Part shown: positions 10,761 to 25,500 of the stretch, piece by piece
How the letters are laid out: each line of letters begins with the position of its first letter
Position numbering within the stretch: the first letter of the stretch is position 1
Assembly (NCBI GenBank): GCA_963778525.1
Contig: CAVZUJ010000001.1
Coordinates: forward strand, 1,364,001-1,428,000
Source: Schlegelella_A sp963778525
GTDB lineage: Bacteria > Pseudomonadota > Gammaproteobacteria > Burkholderiales > Burkholderiaceae_C
Length of the DNA stretch: 64,000 nt
Reading direction: 5' to 3'
The notes under the pieces: model-generated
Database searches by the model: none
What the model was told of the DNA's origin: nothing
What the model saw: only the letters and a program-made list of their open reading frames with translations
Made by a program: the position numbers and the translations under genes

Positions 10761-11393
10761 ATGAAGCCTGCCGCTCGAGTGCTCACCTGTCTTGTAATGA
10801 CCTTCCTGGGCGCCTGCGCGCAGGCGGCCGAGACCGCTCCAGCGCCGGCAGCAAAGCCTGATCCGGCCAAAGGCAGCGTGATTTCAGGCAACGTCTGTGT
10901 CGCCTGCCATACCAACGACGGCTCCCGAGGCAGCCCCGCCAATCCGATTCTGCAGGGCCAGAGCGCCGACTACATCGTCAAGCAGCTCGGCGATTTCAAG
11001 AGCGGCAAGCGCGAAAACGCAATCATGAAGGGCATGGCCTCGACCTTGAGCGGCTCCGACATGGTGAATGTCGCGGCCTTCTACGCCAGCAAGGAAGCCA
11101 AGCCGGGCTTTGCCAAGAACAAGGACTTGGCCGCCGCCGGCGAGAAGGTCTACCGGGGCGGCGTGGCGGAGCGAAGCGTTCCCGCCTGTGCGGCTTGCCA
11201 CGGACCGAGCGGCGCCGGCATTCCGGCGCAGTATCCGCGCCTGGGCGGGCAGCACGCCGACTACGTCGAAGCGCAGCTCCTTGCGTTTCGCAGTGGTGCG
11301 CGTCAAAACAACCCCGCCATGTCAGCCGTCGCGGCCAAGCTGAGCGACCGCGAGATCAAGGCACTCGCCGACTACGCTGCCGGCTTGCGCTGA
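10761..11393 (+). CDS. Dihaem cytochrome c4
   Basis: A 210-residue periplasmic electron carrier. The start at 10761 gives a signal peptide (M-K-P-A-A-R-V-L followed by a hydrophobic core ending near A-Q-A-A). Two haem-binding motifs, C-V-A-C-H near residue 53 and C-A-A-C-H near residue 145, each sit at the start of a half of about 90 residues. This tandem arrangement and length define class I dihaem c4. Such proteins pass electrons from the bc1 complex to terminal oxidases. Its last 22 bases overlap the end of mlaB on the other strand. Confidence 0.93.
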   Translation: MKPAARVLTCLVMTFLGACAQAAETAPAPAAKPDPAKGSVISGNVCVACHTNDGSRGSPANPILQGQSADYIVKQLGDFKSGKRENAIMKGMASTLSGSDMVNVAAFYASKEAKPGFAKNKDLAAAGEKVYRGGVAERSVPACAACHGPSGAGIPAQYPRLGGQHADYVEAQLLAFRSGARQNNPAMSAVAAKLSDREIKALADYAAGLR

Positions 11394-11701
11394 TCGCTCG
11401 TCAAAGGCGGGGCGCTGGTGGCCGGCACATCGGCCCTGAGCAAGAGCGCATCGACGCCGTAGAGCTTGGCCAACGCGGCCAGCTTTGCCGGGGCTGAGCG
11501 AATCGAAAATCGACGTCCCCACGCCTCCGCCAGGCGATCGATTTCCAGCAGAACTGCCAGCGCCGCGGAATCGAAGTGCTGCAGCGGCCCGGCGTCGACC
11601 ACGACAGCGCCTTCGCTGCCCTCTACCCGCAGGGCCTGTGTCAGCATGCGCAGCGTATCGCGTGCCTCGCGCGCGGTCAGCGTCGCCGGAAGAAGAAGCA
11701 T
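11372..11701 (-). CDS. mlaB: STAS-domain protein MlaB
   Basis: A 109-residue cytoplasmic STAS protein that binds the MlaF ATPase and stabilises the MlaFEDB transporter of outer-membrane phospholipid trafficking. The STAS hallmark F-D-S-A-A-L-A-V-L-L is present in the middle. I chose the ATG at 11701, which lies 23 bases after the mlaC stop. The reading frame stays open further upstream only within mlaC. It is the last gene of the mlaF-E-D-A-C-B operon. Confidence 0.85.
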   Translation of the reverse strand: MLLLPATLTAREARDTLRMLTQALRVEGSEGAVVVDAGPLQHFDSAALAVLLEIDRLAEAWGRRFSIRSAPAKLAALAKLYGVDALLLRADVPATSAPPLTSDQRKPAA

Positions 11702-11724
11702 GGGCCGGTTCGATCCTGGGAGGA

Positions 11725-12357
11725 CTAGCTCTTCGCCGCTGCGGCTTTGTTTTTGTCTACAAGCTTGCCGATCAAGCTTTCGATGCCATTGGCGCCGATC
11801 TCCTGGGCGAAGCTGTTGCGGTAGTTTTCGACCAGCCAGACGCCCAGCACGTTGACGTCGTAGATCTTCCACGAGTCGCCCGATTTCTCCAGCCGATAGT
11901 CGAGCTGGATCGGGTCGCCCTTGCCGCGAATCTCCGAGCGCACGACGACCTCGGTGTCGGTCGGCGACGAGCGCATCGGCTTCAACTCGACCGTTTGCTC
12001 CTCGCTCACTTGCGACAGAGCGCCCGAGTACGTGCGAACGAGGAGCAGCTTGAACTCGTTTTCCAGGCGCTTTTGTTGATCCGGCGTTGCCTGGCGCCAG
12101 TAGCGGCCCACCGCAGATGCGGTCATGCGTTCGAAGTCGACATAAGGCAGCACCTTCTGGTCGACCAGCGCCGTCACTTTCTTGATGTCGCCTGCTCGAA
12201 TGCTCTTGTCGGCCTTCAGGACGTCGAGCACGTCGGTCGACACCTGCTTGATGAGCCCGTCAGGCGTCTTCGCGCCCTGCGCTACCACGGCGGTCGCGGT
12301 GAACAACGCGAGGCCGGATACAAGCAGCGCAGCGAGCAGTTTTCTCGTGGAATTCAT
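11725..12357 (-). CDS. mlaC: Periplasmic phospholipid-binding protein MlaC
   Basis: A 210-residue protein with a cleavable signal peptide ending near V-V-A-Q. The mature part has the Tol-Tgr-type MlaC fold. Recognisable conserved pieces are V-L-P-Y-V-D-F-x-R-M, W-R-x-A-T-P-x-Q, F-K-x-L-L-V-R-T-Y, and the C-terminal S-W-K-I-Y-D-V-x-V-x-G-V. MlaC shuttles phospholipids between the outer-membrane MlaA complex and the inner-membrane MlaFEDB complex. It lies between mlaA and mlaB in the same operon. Confidence 0.93.
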   Translation of the reverse strand: MNSTRKLLAALLVSGLALFTATAVVAQGAKTPDGLIKQVSTDVLDVLKADKSIRAGDIKKVTALVDQKVLPYVDFERMTASAVGRYWRQATPDQQKRLENEFKLLLVRTYSGALSQVSEEQTVELKPMRSSPTDTEVVVRSEIRGKGDPIQLDYRLEKSGDSWKIYDVNVLGVWLVENYRNSFAQEIGANGIESLIGKLVDKNKAAAAKS

Positions 12358-12397
12358 TTTGTGTCCTTGCGAAGAAGAGAGATGCCTCGACCAGCAA

Positions 12398-13222
12398 TCA
12401 GCGCGCCGGCGTCGAGGCTGCTCCCGAGGCCGCAGGCAGCACGGGCGCCGCGGCGGCGGCACCGGCGCTCGGGTCCGAAGCTCGAGGATCAGGCGCGGCC
12501 GGCGCATCAGGCACGTCACTGTCGAACACCAGGCCCCCGCGACGTTGCAGATAGGCGTCGCGAATGAAGGTGTACTTGTCGAGCGCGATGTCGTCGATGA
12601 CGGTGCTGGCACCGAGCAGGCTCGAGCGCGTATTGACGATCTGCAGCACCGTGAGGCCCACCTGCGTTCCGGTACCGCTGAAAAAAGCAGGCGGGGTCGC
12701 CAGACGATTCAGCGGCAACGCCGCCGTATCGCGAACCGTCGAGGGTCCGAGCACCGGCAGCATGACGTAGGCGCCTGGCCCGACGCCGTAGCGAGCGAGC
12801 GTGTCGCCAAAGTCCTGATAGTGATGGTCGAGGCCCATTTCAGATGCAACGTCGAGCACCCCGAACAGTCCGAACAGGGTGTTGGCGCCGACCCGCGTGG
12901 CGTCTTCGAACCCGGCTTCGACCTTCCCTTGCAAGAGATTGTTGATGGCCGACCAGGCGTCCGCGAAGTTGTTGTAGAAGTTGGCGACGCCCAGCCGTAT
13001 CGGTTGCGGAACCACGTCGGTGTAGGCGGTGGCAACCGGCCTCAGCACCGTTCGATCGAGGTCATCGTTGAACTTGAAGACCTTGCGGTTCCACTCCTCC
13101 CAAGGATCAAGGCGCTGGCCCGGTCCGCCGCGCGCAGCATCGATCGTTGTGCAGCCGATCGAGACGCAGGCGAGCAGGAGCATCGCGACCGGGGCCGCGA
13201 TGCGGCGTGCCCGGTCTGTCAC
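12398..13222 (-). CDS. mlaA: Outer-membrane lipoprotein MlaA (VacJ)
   Basis: A 274-residue lipoprotein. A lipobox (S-I-G-C) at about residue 24 follows a short hydrophobic signal. The VacJ domain begins with D-P-W-E-x-W-N-R and contains F-x-N-N-F-x-D and the Y-G-V-G-P-G-A-Y-x-M-L-P-x-L-G-P-S-T-x-R-D segment typical of MlaA. MlaA removes mislocalised phospholipid from the outer leaflet and hands it to MlaC. The C-terminal ~40 residues are an Ala/Pro-rich tail. The start overlaps the mlaD stop by four bases. Confidence 0.95.
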   Translation of the reverse strand: MTDRARRIAAPVAMLLLACVSIGCTTIDAARGGPGQRLDPWEEWNRKVFKFNDDLDRTVLRPVATAYTDVVPQPIRLGVANFYNNFADAWSAINNLLQGKVEAGFEDATRVGANTLFGLFGVLDVASEMGLDHHYQDFGDTLARYGVGPGAYVMLPVLGPSTVRDTAALPLNRLATPPAFFSGTGTQVGLTVLQIVNTRSSLLGASTVIDDIALDKYTFIRDAYLQRRGGLVFDSDVPDAPAAPDPRASDPSAGAAAAAPVLPAASGAASTPAR

Positions 13223-13728
13223 TTCTTTGCCCCGCTTGCCGCGGCAGTGGGCGCCGGCGCAGACGGAGTTCCTGCGTCTGCCGCCTTGCTGAACAGGAAC
13301 TGACTGATCAGGCTCTCGAGAACGACAGCGGACTGCGTCTGCTTGATCGTGTCGCCCGCTTGGAACATCTTGTCGTCGCCGCCCGCCTCGAGCCCGATGT
13401 ATTGGTCGCCAAGCAAGCCGGCCGTGAGGATGCGGGCCGAGGAATCGAGGGGGAACTGGACCTGCTTGTCGACCTCGAGTTGAACCACGCCCTGGTACGT
13501 CTTCGGATCGAGCTTGATCGACGCGATCCGGCCCACGGTCACTCCTGCGCTGCGCACGGGTCCGCGCACCTTGAGGCCGCCGATGTTGTCGAATCTCGCG
13601 TAGAGCGTGTAGGTATCGCCGGTGCTGAAGCTTCCGAGATTGGCGGCTTTGAGCGCGAGGAAAACGACACCGAGCAGGCCCAGGAGCACAAAGACGCCAA
13701 CCAGGATCTCAACGCTTCTCTTTTCCAT
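13219..13728 (-). CDS. mlaD: MCE-domain substrate-binding protein MlaD
   Basis: A 169-residue inner-membrane protein. One N-terminal membrane segment (residues ~7-27, I-L-V-G-V-F-V-L-L-G-L-L-G) precedes a single MCE domain with Y-T-L-Y-A-R-F-D-N-I-G-G-L and V-R-S-A-G-V-T-V-G-R-I. It assembles as a hexameric lipid-binding ring on MlaE. The last ~20 residues are an Ala-rich tail. Confidence 0.95.
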   Translation of the reverse strand: MEKRSVEILVGVFVLLGLLGVVFLALKAANLGSFSTGDTYTLYARFDNIGGLKVRGPVRSAGVTVGRIASIKLDPKTYQGVVQLEVDKQVQFPLDSSARILTAGLLGDQYIGLEAGGDDKMFQAGDTIKQTQSAVVLESLISQFLFSKAADAGTPSAPAPTAAASGAKK

Positions 13729-13762
13729 CGGTGCTTCCGTCCTGCGGGTGACAGCTTAAATG

Positions 13763-14545
13763 CTACGGGGTCGAGAACATCAGCGCCGTCAGCACGAAGT
13801 CCGTGAGCAATACCCCGAGGGAGGCGATGACGACGGTGCGCGTGGTGGCGTGTGCCACGCCCTCGGGTGTCGCTTCGGCTTCATAGCCCTGGTACAGAGC
13901 TACGAATGTACAGATGAAGCCGAAGACGACGCTCTTGACGATGCCGTTGCCCACATCACGCCGTACATCGACGCCCGACTGCATGATGGACCAGAAGTTG
14001 CCTGAGTCGACGCCGATCAGCGGCACCGCCACGACGTAGGCGCCAAGGATACCGACCGCAGAGAACAGCACCGCCAGGATCGGCATCGAGATGATGCCGG
14101 CGATGAAACGCGGCGCCAGCACCCGGCTCTTCGGGTCGATGGCCATCATGTCCATCGCCGCAAGCTGCTCGCCCGCCTTCATCAGGCCAATCTCGGCCGT
14201 CAGCGACGTTCCGGCCCGGCCGGCGAAGAGCAAGGCGGTGACGACGGGGCCCAGCTCGCGAGTCAGCGAGAGGTTGACGATGAGGCCGAGCGATTCGGAA
14301 GCACCGTAGGTGACGAGCGCGTAGTAGGTTTGCAGCGCCAGCACGAATCCGACCGCCAGGCCTGACGAGACGATGATGACCAGCGAAAGATTGCCGATCG
14401 CGTGGATCTGCGCCACGACCAGGTACGGCCGGCGCAATGCGGCCGGACAGGCACGCAGCAGCTCCACGAAGAAGCCGGCGTGCTGGCCGAGAATGCGCAA
14501 CAGCTCGATCGTGCTGCGGCCGAGCCGGGCGACGAAAGCGGTCAT
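13763..14545 (-). CDS. mlaE: Lipid-asymmetry ABC transporter permease MlaE
   Basis: A 260-residue integral membrane protein of the MlaE/YrbE permease family with about five hydrophobic segments. Family hallmarks include L-T-R-E-L-G-P-V-x-T-A-L-L-F-A-G-R-A-G and the E-I-G-x-M-K-A-x-E-Q-L-x-A-M segment. The ATG at 14545 was preferred to an upstream alternative because it yields the usual ~260-residue length. It lies 22 bases after mlaF. Confidence 0.95.
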   Translation of the reverse strand: MTAFVARLGRSTIELLRILGQHAGFFVELLRACPAALRRPYLVVAQIHAIGNLSLVIIVSSGLAVGFVLALQTYYALVTYGASESLGLIVNLSLTRELGPVVTALLFAGRAGTSLTAEIGLMKAGEQLAAMDMMAIDPKSRVLAPRFIAGIISMPILAVLFSAVGILGAYVVAVPLIGVDSGNFWSIMQSGVDVRRDVGNGIVKSVVFGFICTFVALYQGYEAEATPEGVAHATTRTVVIASLGVLLTDFVLTALMFSTP

Positions 14546-14567
14546 CGGCGCAGGGCGAGCGCGGCAC

Positions 14568-15419
14568 TCAAGCCCGCACTCCGAAGTCCTCCGCCAACGG
14601 CGGCGCCGGATAGTGGAATCGAACCGGTCCATCCGGCTCGCCGCGAATGAATTGCCGTACCTCGGGCTCCTCCGATTCGGCCAGCTGGTTCGGCTTGCCG
14701 TGTGCCACGACCTTGCCTTGCGAAGACATCAGGTAAGCATAGTCGCAGATCGAGAAGCACTCCTCGACATCGTGTGAGACAAGTATCGAGGTGGCACCGG
14801 TCGTGTCGTTCAACGTCCGGATCAGGTTGGCGGCAACGCCCATCGAGATCGGGTCGAGCCCGGCGAAGGGCTCGTCATAGAGCAGGAGTTCGGGATCGAG
14901 GGCGATGGCGCGGGCCAGCGCAACCCGGCGCGCCATGCCGCCGGAAATCTCGGAGATGCGCAACTTCGCCGCGCCGCGAAGGCCGACCGCGTTGAGCTTC
15001 ATCAGGACGATGTCGCGAATCATCGTTTCATCGAGCTCGGTGTGCTCGCGCAAGGGGAAGGCAACGTTCTCGAAGACCGAAAGATCGGTGAACAGTGCGC
15101 CGAACTGGAACAGCATGCCGAGCCGGCGTCGCAGCGCAAACAGCTGCTCGGCGTTGCGCGCGTCGATGGCGTGACCATCGACCCGGACCTCGCCTCGATC
15201 GACCGCATGAACGCCGCCGATCAGCCGCAGCAGGGTCGTCTTGCCGCAGCCCGAACCTCCGAGGATCGCGGTCACGCGCCTGCGACCGAAGCTGAGCGAG
15301 ACGTCGTTCAGGATCGTTCGGCTCGTGCCTTCGTAGCCGAACACGACATGGTCGACCTCGACCATCGCGTCGGCATTCGCGCGTTCGCTCGCCGCTTCTG
15401 CTTGCCCGGGCTGCAGCAT
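14568..15419 (-). CDS. mlaF: Lipid-asymmetry ABC transporter ATPase MlaF
   Basis: A 283-residue ABC ATPase with Walker A G-G-S-G-C-G-K-T-T, signature I-S-G-G-M, Walker B L-L-L-Y-D-E-P and the H-loop V-S-H-D. The I-S-G-G-M-x-x-R-V form of the signature is typical of the Mla/Ttg2 group. It powers the MlaFEDB complex. An alternative start at codon 19 (M-V-E-V-D-H-V) would remove an Ala/Glu-rich leader and may be the true one. It is separated by only two bases from the gltD stop, so the mla operon may be read through from gltBD. Confidence 0.95.
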   Translation of the reverse strand: MLQPGQAEAASERANADAMVEVDHVVFGYEGTSRTILNDVSLSFGRRRVTAILGGSGCGKTTLLRLIGGVHAVDRGEVRVDGHAIDARNAEQLFALRRRLGMLFQFGALFTDLSVFENVAFPLREHTELDETMIRDIVLMKLNAVGLRGAAKLRISEISGGMARRVALARAIALDPELLLYDEPFAGLDPISMGVAANLIRTLNDTTGATSILVSHDVEECFSICDYAYLMSSQGKVVAHGKPNQLAESEEPEVRQFIRGEPDGPVRFHYPAPPLAEDFGVRA

Positions 15420-15421
15420 GT

Positions 15422-16888
15422 TCAGCGAGGCAGGGCGCTGGCACCCATCAGATATTCGTCAACGGCGCGCGCTGCCTGCCGGCCTTCGCGAATGGCCCAG
15501 ACCACGAGCGACTGGCCGCGCCGCATGTCGCCGGCGGCAAATACCTTGGGCGTCGACGTCGCGTAGCCGCCGACGGCATCGACGTGCGCCTTGGCATTGC
15601 CACGCGCATCGCGCGCGACACCGAAGGCCTCGAGCGTGCTCGTCACGGGGCTCACGAAACCCATGGCGAGAAGCACGAGGCCGGCGGGAATGGTCTGCTC
15701 GCTGCCCGGAACTTCCACCATCTTCCCGTCTTGCCAGTCGACCCGAACCGCCTTGAGCGCCTTGACCTTGCCGCCCTCGCCGATGAACTCCTTGGTCGCG
15801 ATGGCGAACTCGCGCTCGCAACCTTCCTCGTGGCTCGACGAGGTCCGAAGCTTGGTCGGCCAGTAGGGCCACACGAGCGGCTTGTTCTCGTGATCGGGCG
15901 GCATCGGCATCAGCTCGAACTGCGTCACGCTCTTGGCGCCATGGCGGTTGCTGGTGCCGACGCAATCGCTGCCGGTGTCGCCGCCGCCGATGACGATCAC
16001 GTCCTTGCCGTCGGCCCGGATCTGCTCGCCAATCTCGCCGCCGGCGTTGATCTTGTTCTGCTGCGGCAAGAACTCCATCGCGAAATGAACGCCCGCCAGG
16101 TCGCGTCCCGGCACGGGCAGGTCGCGCGAGCGTTCGGCGCCGCCCGCCAGGACAATGGCGTCGAACACCGCATTCAAGTCGTCCGCGCTGACGTGCTCGC
16201 TCGACCAGTCGGTGACCCGCTCGCTGGCGGCCAGGTCGCCGACGCGAACGCCACAACGAAAGACGACTCCTTCGGCCCGCATCTGCGCGACGCGCCGATC
16301 GATGTGCGATTTCTCCATCTTGAAATCCGGAATGCCGTAGCGCAGCAAGCCGCCCAACATGTCGTTTTTCTCGAAGACGGTCACATCGTGTCCGGCACGT
16401 ACAAGCTGCTGCGCCGCGGCGAGCCCAGCCGGCCCGGAGCCGACAACGGCGACTTTCTTTCCTGTCTTCGTGGTCGCCGGCCGCGGTACGACCCACCCCT
16501 CGGCCCAGGCCCGATCGATGATTGCGTGCTCGATCGACTTGATGCCGACGGGATCGTCGTTGATATTGAGCGTGCACGCTTCCTCGCACGGTGCGGGGCA
16601 GATGCGGCCGGTGAATTCGGGAAAGTTGTTGGTGGAATCCAGCACGCCGAACGCCGTCTTCCAGTCGGCGCGATAGACCAGGTCGTTGAAGTCCGGAATG
16701 ATGTTGTTGACCGGGCAGCCACTGTTGCAGAACGGCGTGCCGCAATCCATGCAACGCGCACTCTGCACCTTGGCTTCGTCTTCCTTCAGCGTGTGCACGA
16801 ACTCGCGGAAATTCTTGACGCGCTTCTTCACCGGCTCGTGGCCCTCTTCCACGCGCTCGAAGTTCATGAAGCCGGTCACATTGCCCAT
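15422..16888 (-). CDS. gltD: Glutamate synthase small subunit
   Basis: A 488-residue flavoprotein supplying electrons from NADPH to the large subunit GltB in ammonium assimilation. The N-terminal cysteine clusters that bind the 4Fe-4S centres are present (C-M-D-C-G-T-P-F-C, then C-P-A-P-C-E-E-A-C). Two dinucleotide-binding motifs follow: G-S-G-P-A-G-L-A-A near residue 150 for FAD and G-G-G-D-T-G-S-D near residue 300 for NADPH. It lies 29 bases after gltB and forms an operon with it. Confidence 0.97.
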   Translation of the reverse strand: MGNVTGFMNFERVEEGHEPVKKRVKNFREFVHTLKEDEAKVQSARCMDCGTPFCNSGCPVNNIIPDFNDLVYRADWKTAFGVLDSTNNFPEFTGRICPAPCEEACTLNINDDPVGIKSIEHAIIDRAWAEGWVVPRPATTKTGKKVAVVGSGPAGLAAAQQLVRAGHDVTVFEKNDMLGGLLRYGIPDFKMEKSHIDRRVAQMRAEGVVFRCGVRVGDLAASERVTDWSSEHVSADDLNAVFDAIVLAGGAERSRDLPVPGRDLAGVHFAMEFLPQQNKINAGGEIGEQIRADGKDVIVIGGGDTGSDCVGTSNRHGAKSVTQFELMPMPPDHENKPLVWPYWPTKLRTSSSHEEGCEREFAIATKEFIGEGGKVKALKAVRVDWQDGKMVEVPGSEQTIPAGLVLLAMGFVSPVTSTLEAFGVARDARGNAKAHVDAVGGYATSTPKVFAAGDMRRGQSLVVWAIREGRQAARAVDEYLMGASALPR

Positions 16889-16917
16889 CGCGGCAGTCCT
16901 CTCGATTTCCCGCGCGC

Positions 16918-21723
<4,806 letters not shown>

Positions 21724-21798
21724 GAACGTCTCTCGAACCGGGGGAAACGAAGAATACCGCAGTGCAGCAATGACCGCGCCGGAGCCGCCAGCCGGATC

Positions 21799-22521
21799 TC
21801 AATACTTCCGGCCCGACGCGTCCGTGCCACGGCCGACAGGATCGAAGGTCACCTCCCGAAGTACCTCCGTGCGAATCGGCACGCCGCCTTTCAGTCCAGG
21901 CGAAAAGCGGACCCGGCGCGCCGCCGCCAGCGCCGCCGCATCGAACAGTCCGGGCGGCGACGATCGCACCACTTCGGCGCTTTCGACGATGCCCCGCTCG
22001 GAGATGACCAGCCGCAAAGTCACCGACCCGCCACGCAAGCCGGCCTCCGCGGGAACCTCGAGTTGAAGCTCGTCGAGCGGCTGCGGCCCGCGGTCATCGC
22101 CGGCTGAGGAGGCCGCAGCCGGCGAGGTTGCGAGGGGGGCGACGTCGGTCACATGGGCGCGTGGGTCGACGACGGCGCCGGCGGGATCGCGTTCGGGAGG
22201 AACGGGTGTCGCCACGGGCGAGCTTTCGGGTGGATTCGAAGCGGGCGACGATTCGGATGGCACCGGATTGGCAGGCGCCGTGACTGGCACGGATGAGAGG
22301 GTGACGCTGGAAGTGTCGGCAGCGGACGGGTCGACGTTGCTCGGCGCTGGCGCTGCCGCCGGTTCCGGCACCTGCGCTGGAAGGAGGCGGGCCGACAAGA
22401 CAGCCACCCGCTCGTCGGCGGCTCGAGAGGCAGACGACGCCCACGGAACGACCAGGAAGGCCGCGTGGGCAGCGAGAGAGATCGCGAGGGCAGCGATCAG
22501 CCCTCGCAAGTTCTGCTTCAC
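21799..22521 (-). CDS. TonB-family energy transducer-like protein
   Basis: A 240-residue protein with an N-terminal membrane anchor (A-L-A-I-S-L-A-A-H-A-A-F near residues 10-25). A long Pro/Ala/Ser-rich periplasmic spacer follows, to about residue 150, and then a C-terminal TonB-like domain with G-x-V-T-L-R-L-V-I-S-E-R-G-I-V and A-A-L-A-A-A-R-R-V-R-F-S-P-G. The S-x-x-x-H pattern of TonB anchors is partly visible as S-L-A-A-H. No ExbB/ExbD genes are adjacent. It sits between the pilus island and gltB on the same strand, 75 bases before gltB. It could act with a dedicated receptor or as a structural periplasmic linker. Confidence 0.75.
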   Translation of the reverse strand: MKQNLRGLIAALAISLAAHAAFLVVPWASSASRAADERVAVLSARLLPAQVPEPAAAPAPSNVDPSAADTSSVTLSSVPVTAPANPVPSESSPASNPPESSPVATPVPPERDPAGAVVDPRAHVTDVAPLATSPAAASSAGDDRGPQPLDELQLEVPAEAGLRGGSVTLRLVISERGIVESAEVVRSSPPGLFDAAALAAARRVRFSPGLKGGVPIRTEVLREVTFDPVGRGTDASGRKY

Positions 22522-22590
22522 TGCCTGGTATCGGCGATCGCTCTGGCGAGGCGCAAGAAAGTACCTTGCGCGTCGTTCGTGCCGCTCACG

Positions 22591-25500
22591 TCAATTGACC
22601 TCTCTCCAGGAGACGCGTTTGGCGCTGCCGTTGCCGGTGAAGGTAGGCACGGGCTTGGTGAGCACGCCGGCGTCGGAGGTGGTGACGATGGCCTTGTAGT
22701 TGTCGCCGATCTTGATCACCGTCAAGCCGACGATGAGGGAGTTGGCGACCTGCTCGGCCACCGAGAGGTTGGACGAGTTGGTCACGGCCAGGCCGCTGGA
22801 GTAGTTGAGGTAGTTCAGCCAGCTGTAGCCGCCGGCCGAGCAGGCGCTGATCTGCGGCACGTTGGAGCCGACGATGAGGGTGTTGGCGCGCAGCTTCATT
22901 TCGACGTTGACGCGCTCGCCGCTGTCGGGCAGGTCCACCCTCCAGCCGGCAGTCGACGAGCATTGCGCGGTGCTGCCGGTGCAGGCGATCGTGCGGTAGG
23001 CCCCGATGCCGCTGCCCACCTGGGTCATCTGCAAGGGCGCCAGCGACGTGCGCAGGTTGGGGAACGCGGTGGCTGCGGTGACCGGGTCGACGATGCCGTA
23101 GATGCTCTGCGTCTGCACGTCGGCCACGTCGGTGGCGCCGAGCAGCTTGCCGGTGCCCACGAACAGCATCGGCTGGCTGCCCACCTGGGTGAGCTCGGGC
23201 CGGATCGTGATCGGCTGGGGCGTGCCGCCGCCGTCGGTGGCGGTGCCCACCAGGGTGGCTTCGCGGCCGGCAGGCGCGGTGTTGTCGTTGACGTCGAAGC
23301 GCCAGATGTTGCCCAGCACGTCGGTGCCGTAGACGCGCACCGTCAGGTTGTTGATGTCGGCCTTGTCGACGAAGTTGTTGATCTGCGCCAGCCCGCTCGG
23401 GGTGGTGGCGTCGCCCGCACCGGTGGGGATCTTGTAGATGATGCGGCCGGTCAGGGCGTTGAGCACGTACAGGTAGCCGCCGCCGTCGCCCGTCTGCGCC
23501 GTGGTGTTGACGTTGTTGTAGCCCGAGGTGACCATGACCACCCAGGTGCCGTCGCTGAGCTTGGAGATCAGCGGGTGGCCGAAGGACAGTCCGAGGTGGC
23601 AGTCGGCGGTGTTGCCGACGGCCCCGCTCGGGCTGGCCGGGCAGACGGTGCTGCTCCAGTTGAACTCCCACATGCCCTTGGGGCTGAGCGGGTTGGTGAC
23701 GTCGAGCGCGTAGAAGCCCTTGCCGCCGTCGTTGAAGCCGCCCACCAGGAGGGTCTTCCAGTTCGATCCGTCGTAGACGTCGCTGACGGTGGGGGTGCCG
23801 TCGACGAAGTACTGGTGAACGTTCTTGTAGTTGGCGTCGGCCAGCGTATAGAGCTTGGGCAGCATCAGGCTGGGGACCATCGCCCAGGCTTCCTTGCCGC
23901 CTTGCGGGTCGACGAGGCTGGTGCCGGCATAGAAGGCGTGCAGCATGCCGTCGTTGCCGGCAACGTAGAGCATGGGGGTGCGCCCGGCCTGGGCTGCCGC
24001 GAAGGTGCCGTAGCCGGTGTCGGTGTAGGTGGCAAAGGGCGCACGCACGTAGACGGGCTGGCCGTCGACGACGTCGCCCAACACGTGGTCGCGCTGTCGG
24101 TAGAGCTTGTTGATGTCACCGGAGGTGAAGTTCTCCAGGCCGCGCTGGCCGCGCACGAAGTTCACCAGGTTGGCACCGATGGCAGCGCCGCGCTGGTCGA
24201 TCGCGCCGTAGGTCATGCTCGGGTATTGGCTCAGCAGCGAGACGTTGGTGGTGTCGAAGTTGCCTTGCTCGGCCGCGTTCAGGCCGGTGTCGGCTGCCCC
24301 CGTGGGGTTGCCCGCCAGGTCGCAGGCCCGCGTGTTCCAGGTGAAGTTGACCAGGTTGTTGGTCGCCCCGCTCCTGAACAGGTAGATCTGTCTGTTGTCG
24401 CAGGCGTTGCCCGTGGTCGCATCGAGCAGGCTCTGCGCCGACCAGATGATGGGGCTCTGGATGATGCCGGTGTTGATGTCGATCTCGTGCGCTTGCACGT
24501 CCCCGGTCCATGTCTGGGTGGTGTAGTTGGCCAGGTAGGCGAAGTTGTCGCCCGCCACCGGCTCCAGGTTCGATGTGCCGGCACCGGTCGATGACGCGAC
24601 CCGCGCCGTGATGCCCGCCAGCGCTCCCGCCAGACCCGCGATGACCGACGTCGGGTTGGTCGCGCTGAAGTACAGGCCACGGCCGTTGACCGCCGCGTGC
24701 CAGAAGTCGTCGATCGAGCGCGGATCGTTGTAGTTGTTCGGGTCGGCCGCGTAGTCGATCGACGGATCCGGCCACAGCGGCCAGTTCTTGGCGCCGGTTC
24801 GAATCTGCGCAAAGTCGCCGGTCGCCGACGTCTTGTAGTCGGGCTGATAGACGAGCGAGCCCGAAATGCCCAGCGCGATGCTGAACGTGGTCATGTGCTG
24901 CCAACGTGCCTTGTCGTCTTCGAGGCCTCCGCCCACCGCAGGCACGGTGTCGGCATAGAACGCCGGCCCGCGCGGCTCGTTGGCCGGCGTGCGCAGGTCA
25001 TTGACGTAGTAGTACTGCGCCACGTCGGCCAGCGAATTGACGCTGTGCGGGTCGCCGGTGTTCTGATCGACCGTGCAGGGCCAGGCCGAGCAGGACGGAT
25101 AGGACGTGGAGTCGGCGGCCGTCCACGTCGGAACACCATCTGCCGGCAGCGCCGGCTGCGTCGTCGGCGCGTAGCAGGTTCCCGAGGCCGTTGGCCCGAC
25201 GGTGGTCGTGTTGTCGGAGGTCAAGGACTGTGTGCCACCGCTGACGTTGTATTGCTTGACGTCTGTATACGTGGTGACCGCTTGCTGGTTGCCGCTGAGC
25301 GGGGCACAGATTGTCGTCACGTAGCCGTTCGTCGAGTTTGCCGTCGAGGGATTGCAGGTCGTGACCACGGTCGGCCCGACGGTGGCCGTGCCGCAAGAGG
25401 TCTGCGTCCATGCGTTCGTCGAGTCCGCCGTTGTATTGCTGCAGGACGAAACCGGCGATCGGACCGGTGGTCGTCGTTCCAGGACACGTCGTGGTCGTGT

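Noticed and set aside
22551..22571. Hairpin GCGCAAG-N7-CTTGCGC after the pilY1-A stop
   Set aside because: It is not followed by a T tract on the minus strand, so I do not call a terminator. It may be a weak processing or stability element.
22465..24594. Long plus-strand open frames opposite the pilY1 genes (also 33028-34710 and 43523-45193)
   Set aside because: They mirror the minus-strand propeller coding and repeat identically between B and C. They have no start context or domain.
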